This document shows, in pieces, positions 16,801 through 19,663 of a stretch of 19,663 nucleotides of DNA. The stretch covers positions 1-19,663 of the forward strand of contig CAUJFU010000026.1 of the NCBI GenBank assembly GCA_963169055.1, written 5' to 3'. The DNA is from Myxococcota bacterium. GTDB lineage: Bacteria > Myxococcota_C > UBA6777. Both the position numbers and the translations under genes were made by a program. How positions within the stretch are numbered: the first letter of the stretch is position 1; each line of letters starts with the position of its first letter. The notes below the pieces were generated by a model. The model saw nothing but the letters and a program-made list of their open reading frames with translations, was not told the DNA's origin and did not search any database.

Positions 16801-18170
16801 GTCGAAGTTTGCGGGGGGGGCGGCGCACCGGGCGGAACAGGGGTAGGGGTAGGCATGCCCGCTCGCGTCACGCTGGTGTAATCAAAAGGCTCCAACAGCG
16901 GAGGCTCTTCGGGCAATGGTGGCTTCTCAACAACAGGTGGCGGAACGGGCTTGGATTCCACACCCAAACGTGCCTCTTCATACGAAGGCGGCGGAATGGG
17001 CTTGAGTTTCGCACCCAAAGGCATCGGGCGACGCAGAATATCCTCCGCAGGAAGCGGGGCAGGTTTCGGCATCCCACTCAGAACCACTTCATCGTCTGAT
17101 GCAACAAGCTTTGAAGCCTCCTCCGTTTCTTCCTCGTCGTATTCGATGACCTCATCCAAACGGAGATCATCGCTATCCGCTCCCCAATCTTCGGATTTTT
17201 GTGCATCCGCAGGGCGTTCCTCCGCCAACGGCTGACCTCGGCGCAAACCGTAGCCCGCCTCGCGCACTTCGGCTTCGGACTTCGCCACAGGCGCACGCGA
17301 TACCACAGGAAGCGCCGCACCGCTCGGCTTGTCTTCGTCGGGACTCTCCCCAAAAGAGGCTCCTTCGTCGAGCGTCTCCTCAATCGTCCATCCTCCCGTC
17401 ACGATCGTTTTATCAAGATCGTCTTGCGCTGCACTTGAAGGCTCCAAATCCTCCCCTCCCGACGCGAATGGATCGAGGGGGGCTGGCGGTTCAAGGGGTT
17501 CAAAGGAGGCGGGTGGTTGGGGAATGGTTGAAAGCCGCCCTCGCAGATCCACTCCCGTGACCAACGTATCTTTCCACGAACCTGTATCCTCGGCGCGCTC
17601 GTTCTTTGGCGAGAGATGCGGGAAATGCTCGGGGAAGTAATGCGGAACCATCGCCCACAACTGATCCCGAACCTCTTGATCGTCGGGCGGATGTTCGGCA
17701 GGAAAAGTGCCGATCCACACCAGCAACGCTTCGCGCAACAAACCCAAACGCTGCGAAAGCGCCGAATGGCCCGACACCAGTTGTTGAGGCCCAAAGATCA
17801 ACAGATAACGCGCCAAGCGTTCCGCCGCCCGAGCCAGCGCGTCCCCTTCCGCTTTGGAAAGAAATTGAGCGAAACCTTCCGTCACCTCCAAAGGCAACGC
17901 CTCTGCCTTCTCAGCATCATACAGCACACAAAGAACACACTCCAAAAAGGCTTTCGGATCCTGCGATGCCAACGGGAGTTTTTTGATCAACGCGAGATAT
18001 TGTGGCCTCGTCATCATCGCGTGAAGCATCGTCAACGATGCCCCCAAACTGCCAAAATTCGGGTCACTTTCCAGCAAGAAATCAAACGAAGCAAAAAACA
18101 CATGTGGATCAGGCGAACGCAAGATATCTTTCGGATACGGGGCTTGGTAGATTGGAAGATGGTTGTACAT
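13890..18170 (-). CDS. Giant Pro/Ala/Glu-rich membrane protein of unknown function
   Basis: This 1426-residue protein was not recognised. Residues 1-195 look helical and globular (HVFFASFDFLLESDPNFG, RLGLLREALLVWIGTF). About 196-985 is low-complexity: acidic/Pro stretches, poly-Pro, a 21-residue Ala/Pro tandem repeat (about 591-632), Lys/Glu blocks, four heptads (RELRLGEQELTRSDQ) and a 23-residue repeat headed KADLAQ. Two hydrophobic segments follow (about 989-1012 and 1069-1092), then a 330-residue helical, basic-ended C-terminal domain with aromatic-rich parts (GWKDLYLMWRYMRYSRR). The likely topology has both large domains in the cytoplasm with a short loop outside, but this is inferred. 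The short motifs KDTLVTG (200-206) and DKTIVTGG (253-260) recur in the linker. The start at 18170 has GAGG a few nt upstream. Codon bias toward G/C third positions supports this strand over the long antisense frames. Scaffold or polar-organising roles are possible but unproven. Confidence 0.85.
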   Translation of the reverse strand: MYNHLPIYQAPYPKDILRSPDPHVFFASFDFLLESDPNFGSLGASLTMLHAMMTRPQYLALIKKLPLASQDPKAFLECVLCVLYDAEKAEALPLEVTEGFAQFLSKAEGDALARAAERLARYLLIFGPQQLVSGHSALSQRLGLLREALLVWIGTFPAEHPPDDQEVRDQLWAMVPHYFPEHFPHLSPKNERAEDTGSWKDTLVTGVDLRGRLSTIPQPPASFEPLEPPAPLDPFASGGEDLEPSSAAQDDLDKTIVTGGWTIEETLDEGASFGESPDEDKPSGAALPVVSRAPVAKSEAEVREAGYGLRRGQPLAEERPADAQKSEDWGADSDDLRLDEVIEYDEEETEEASKLVASDDEVVLSGMPKPAPLPAEDILRRPMPLGAKLKPIPPPSYEEARLGVESKPVPPPVVEKPPLPEEPPLLEPFDYTSVTRAGMPTPTPVPPGAPPPPQTSTTAPPLPPQARPAPPKTSAAPTLRGGVAPVPKRLERDEDRALSSTGQFDAFQGTPADDRLTTTKTETAKAPPLPSGGAPPDPFGGLPASSPPLGPSGFAAPMPPPSRSSGFAAPMPPPPPPPISSADAAPPAVSAPAVSAPAGPPAFRGPVAPAPAPAVSAPAGPPAFRGPVAPAPAPAPAAEPAPAAAPAPVEPARRSGGAAPSSGKGASSLGSQSGEAAPELDDSRTLGGSLDRQRSRAPMKDDAKRNEAPPKDAAKRSDEAPLKDALLTEEGEETGFEEKAKKKRKAADKYSEEMEKEQAEAPRPVEERREQETTRSQRELRLGEQELTRSDQGLTRIEQEIERAPAKEAKADLAQLPKKPASSVLERAAPSMKADLAQFPDEEAASSILEEAGESVAPSKKTVSGAAGGDANLGPSAEVSEPSPMPLLEPPAPTASQAAPAKPSAPAPLLEPPAQAPFVQAPSAQMPEMPKPPSLQLPSTETPPTEIPPAEMPPAEIPPIALGKAPYPQQAPIEAPARSKSAFSALGRIVSTILMFPLIVLAAPFAALYWVGKQIKRGVGWMFSRSRASLEKKAQEKGVKLYELFLSEEATKPGPIERTIAQSKVLLRVVSAFFGLWTVALLCFVDAVLSVFTQYAHKLLGYWKTLKSKGKTFLRKRNRTLHQGMAEDLMKLRLQLSQLLLMPGFSPQECAASISKEELKALVLSPTFPLHQVLEARCRLDEVKTDIGGLSGFHLQTFLKKAIKGGILQVGEKILDLFKHIVPNPFLFVRGWKDLYLMWRYMRYSRRELLEMYARLVDDFQTLLAISLESANTKDAEKDIPPETVEPVLMALFPYEEALFERLGLQRNSLLQKSEMNQRLAVEATQRDMQRLLQVMCLAGRFLLPQRWSRAELLLEYQAMSVNNRFSPQVALEVEAWLDQEVKQIIDSTKILAPHEEFEAQLQEEALRKSRQRALRKIVKQRGFWV
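15610..15746 (-). repeat. 69-bp (23-residue) direct repeat in the giant gene
   Basis: Two units, the first beginning KADLAQLPKK and ending RAAPSM, the second beginning KADLAQFPDE, share the framework KADLAQ-x-P-x4-ASS-[VI]-LE at a 69-bp spacing. The copies have diverged, so the duplication is old. Confidence 0.65.
16273..16398 (-). repeat. 63-bp tandem repeat in the giant gene
   Basis: Two nearly identical 63-bp units, starting at 16273 and 16336, encode AGPPAFRGPVAPAPAPAV-type sequence twice. A short partial third unit follows up to about 16410. Near-identity at the DNA level implies recent expansion. Confidence 0.75.
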
Positions 18171-18228
18171 AACGCCTCAATCGGTTGGGATGAAGGACAA
18201 GCTTTCCATCAACGGGCCTGCCCTGTTC

Positions 18229-18264
18229 GACGACATAGACGACACAGACGACACAGACGACCTC
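18229..18264 (+). repeat. 9-bp tandem repeat, GACGACACA type
   Basis: Four consecutive 9-bp units (GACGACATA, GACGACACA, GACGACACA, GACGACCTC) lie about 60 bp upstream of the giant gene's start. This may be simple slippage or a binding-site array. Confidence 0.6.
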
Positions 18265-18350
18265 AACAACGATCTCACATCGGCAAGGTGTGTCCCTATC
18301 TTAGCCCCATCCCTCTCCTCCCCACAAGACAAGTTGTGATTTCGATGGGG

Positions 18351-18379
18351 TTGACTTTGACCGAAGGTTTCGTCTTAAT
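18351..18379 (+). promoter_or_regulatory. Candidate sigma70-type promoter for the downstream hypothetical gene
   Basis: TTGACT (18351-18356) and CTTAAT (18374-18379) are 17 bp apart, matching 5 of 6 and 4 of 6 consensus positions. It reads toward the gene at 18559 and would leave a 5' leader of about 170 nt. Chance occurrence is possible. Confidence 0.35.
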
Positions 18380-18543
18380 CGTCGCCGTCCTTGTCAAACA
18401 AACAACATCTACAGAATCACCCCGCAAAGGACTCACCTCCCGCCCAAGCAGAAAGCCGCTCGTTTTGGCTGTTGTCTCTTCCCGACACAAGCCACCAAGC
18501 GGGCTGGATCTGCTTTGTGCGCCCCCTTGGAACCCAAACCACG

Positions 18544-18550
18544 AAAGGAG
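18544..18550 (+). promoter_or_regulatory. Ribosome binding site deciding the start at 18559
   Basis: AAAGGAG lies 8 nt before the ATG at 18559. This favours it over the in-frame ATG at 18391. Confidence 0.65.
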
Positions 18551-18558
18551 TCGGATCG

Positions 18559-19353
18559 ATGACTTTGCAAGACGAATTCATGCCCCTTCCCAACGACGAA
18601 ACCCTCTCTGAACTATCCTCTCGCTACCAACCCCAACTCACCCAAATCGAAGAAAAACAACGTTTACGGCCTCGCGTGTCACGAACTCGTGCGCTCGCTC
18701 TCAGCCGACAAACGCTGCAAAACTTCCATCCCCTCCAAGCCGAAGCCAAACGCCGCTTCCACGGCGACACCCTCCAAGAATACGAGCGCGCATGGAATCA
18801 GCTTCCCGAATGTACCTTTGTGTACTACAAAGCCGATCTCGATCAAGAAAAGCCTTGGACTTCCAAGCAGATCGAACGACGCCAAGAACTCAGCCAAATT
18901 GTCCGCTCCCACGATCGCCGCTTCACCCGTTGGGCGCAAGCCCTGTTCTTCGACGAAACCATCTTCTCCCAAGAACAACGTGACGCCTTCCAAAAACATA
19001 TCGAAAAGATCACCAAAGGTACGGGTTCTCGCGATGATGCCGAAGACGTCCTGTGGTGGGGCGACCTCTTTCTCCAATACCCCACACAAGCCTTCGCCAT
19101 CCCCTATCTCCAAGAAGCCCAGATCAAAAAAGCCCAACAAGAAGCCCACGAACTGATCGTCTTGCTCTCCGACGACGGCAAAGCCCCCGCCAAAGATAGC
19201 CCCCGCGATCTTTGGTGGCGTAGCTTCACGCTTTGGAGCCAACACTACAACGCTATCGCCGACTTGGGACGCTTCCTCCTCGGCAACCCACCCAACGCCG
19301 AAGAACTCTTCCCCAAGATCAGTCCCGAACGAAACCCCACCCAACCCTCCTAG
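18559..19353 (+). CDS. Hypothetical helical protein
   Basis: The 264-residue protein was not recognised. It is highly charged and probably mostly helical, with no signal peptide, membrane segment or cysteine motif, so a cytoplasmic location is likely. It contains several Trp/Phe-rich amphipathic patches (RRFTRWAQALFFDETIF, DVLWWGDLFLQYPTQ, DLWWRSFTLWSQHYN) that could pack as a helical bundle or repeat. Spacing between the WW motifs suggests a loose internal repeat, but this is not clear by eye. A strong RBS sets the start. It is transcribed divergently from the giant gene, so the two may share regulation. Codon use matches the rest of the window, supporting a real gene. Confidence 0.75.
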   Translation: MTLQDEFMPLPNDETLSELSSRYQPQLTQIEEKQRLRPRVSRTRALALSRQTLQNFHPLQAEAKRRFHGDTLQEYERAWNQLPECTFVYYKADLDQEKPWTSKQIERRQELSQIVRSHDRRFTRWAQALFFDETIFSQEQRDAFQKHIEKITKGTGSRDDAEDVLWWGDLFLQYPTQAFAIPYLQEAQIKKAQQEAHELIVLLSDDGKAPAKDSPRDLWWRSFTLWSQHYNAIADLGRFLLGNPPNAEELFPKISPERNPTQPS

Positions 19354-19411
19354 CAAGCCCACCCCATCACTCGCTGTTTTTTTCTTTGTGTGTATCAGAC
19401 TTGCGCGGTTA

Positions 19412-19550
19412 AATGGTATTTGTGGGGCGCTGCCCCACACCCCACAAGGGACTGTCGCCCCTTGACCCCTTGTTGGCGAAGAGAACACAGGGCGTTCGCA
19501 CAGACGACTCTGTCGCTTGATGCAGCCCGAACGCGGGGTTTTTTGTCGAC
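19412..19550 (+). repeat. Structured dispersed repeat, copy B
   Basis: This is the second copy of the element found between gspL and gspM, in opposite orientation. Paired segments are GTGGGGC/GCCCCAC (19422-19438), CAAGGG/CCCTTG (19445-19450 with 19459-19464), GCGTTCG/CGAACGC (19492-19498 with 19528-19534) and, nested inside, ACAGA/TCTGT (19500-19513). The flanks CCTTGACCCC and GGGGTTTTTTG are shared with copy A. It begins about 60 bp after the hypothetical gene. Confidence 0.75.
19492..19544 (+). terminator. Terminator-like hairpin inside repeat copy B
   Basis: A stem GCGTTCG/CGAACGC enclosing a second hairpin is followed directly by GGGG and six T (19539-19544). It could end transcription from the hypothetical gene upstream. 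The long interior loop makes it weaker than a textbook terminator. Confidence 0.45.
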
Positions 19551-19555
19551 ATTGG

Positions 19556-19663
19556 GAGGATGTCCGCATCCTACTTTGCACAAAGGAACGTACTCGGGAG
19601 GATGTCCGCATCCTATTTTGCACAAAGGAACGCACTTGAGAGGATGTCCGCATCCTACTTTGC
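19556..19663. repeat. 42-bp tandem repeat array (runs off the window)
   Basis: Units start at 19556, 19598 and 19640, the third cut by the window end. The first two differ at 4 of 42 positions. Each holds the perfect inverted repeat AGGATG-TCCG-CATCCT (19557-19572, 19599-19614, 19641-19656). There are no unique spacers, so it is not a CRISPR array. The period is a multiple of three, leaving a coding origin (14-residue repeat) formally possible, but no gene is supported. Confidence 0.85.

Larger units (their letters stand above)
18171..18558. other. Divergent intergenic region
   Basis: This stretch separates the two divergent genes. It holds a short 9-bp periodic repeat (18229-18264), a sigma70-like promoter candidate reading rightward (18351-18379) and no gene I can support. 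An in-frame ATG at 18391 would extend the downstream gene by 56 residues, but without an RBS or conserved-looking sequence. Confidence 0.6.
19354..19663. other. Repeat-rich gene-free tail
   Basis: No credible coding sequence is seen after the stop at 19353. The stretch holds a T7 run (19377-19383) without a good stem, copy B of the structured dispersed repeat, and the start of a 42-bp tandem array that continues past the window edge. Confidence 0.65.

Noticed and set aside
18391-18393. Upstream ATG for the hypothetical gene
   Set aside because: Lower-quality context than the ATG at 18559, which has AAAGGAG; the extra 56 residues have poor codon bias.
17616-18611. + strand frame across the 5' end of the giant gene and the intergenic region
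   Set aside because: Composition is Arg/Gln/Pro-rich as expected of an antisense shadow, and it overlaps two better-supported genes.
19377-19383. Intrinsic terminator at the T7 run after the hypothetical gene
   Set aside because: No stable GC-rich stem immediately precedes the T-run.
19556-19663. CRISPR array
   Set aside because: The repeats abut with a 42-bp period and no unique spacers, and no cas gene is nearby.

Overview
The window is GC-rich bacterial DNA with a strong preference for C at third codon positions. Its left two thirds is an almost complete type II secretion system (T2SS) locus in the order gspD-E-F-G-H-I-J-K-L-M-N, all on the + strand. This order, a GspN of the deltaproteobacterial type, a PilM-like GspL and very long Pro/Ala-rich proteins suggest a Myxococcota or other former Deltaproteobacteria member. 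That placement is an inference from style; no rRNA or marker gene is present.

Region 1 (1-13294): gspD is cut by the left edge. It is followed by the ATPase gspE, the platform gene gspF, the major pseudopilin gspG, the minor pseudopilins gspH, gspI, gspJ and gspK, then the inner-membrane assembly genes gspL and gspM, and gspN. Spacers are short, two gene pairs overlap (H/I and I/J), and most starts have AGGA-type ribosome binding sites, so one long transcription unit is likely. gspC and the prepilin peptidase gspO are not in the window. Departures from the usual proteins are a roughly 100-residue repeat-containing leader on GspK, a Met-rich insertion in GspI and a Lys/Glu insertion in GspH. 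A roughly 150-bp structured repeat sits between gspL and gspM, flanked by a perfect 24-bp direct repeat.

Region 2 (13342-13893): a small cysteine-cluster (YkgJ/CxxCxxCC-like) protein follows gspN by 47 bp and is probably the last gene of the operon.

Region 3 (13890-18170, - strand): one giant 1426-residue protein of unknown function converges on the operon, and its stop codon overlaps the stop of the cysteine-cluster gene. It has a helical N-terminal domain, about 790 residues of Pro/Ala/Glu-rich disordered and repetitive sequence, two hydrophobic segments and a helical C-terminal domain. It is the most novel protein here.

Region 4 (18171-19663): a divergent intergenic region with a plausible promoter, a 264-residue hypothetical protein on the + strand, then a repeat-rich tail. 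The tail holds a second, inverted copy of the gspL/gspM element, with the same fold and a compensatory base-pair change in one stem, followed by a 42-bp tandem repeat whose units each contain a perfect 6-bp inverted repeat. The array runs off the right edge.
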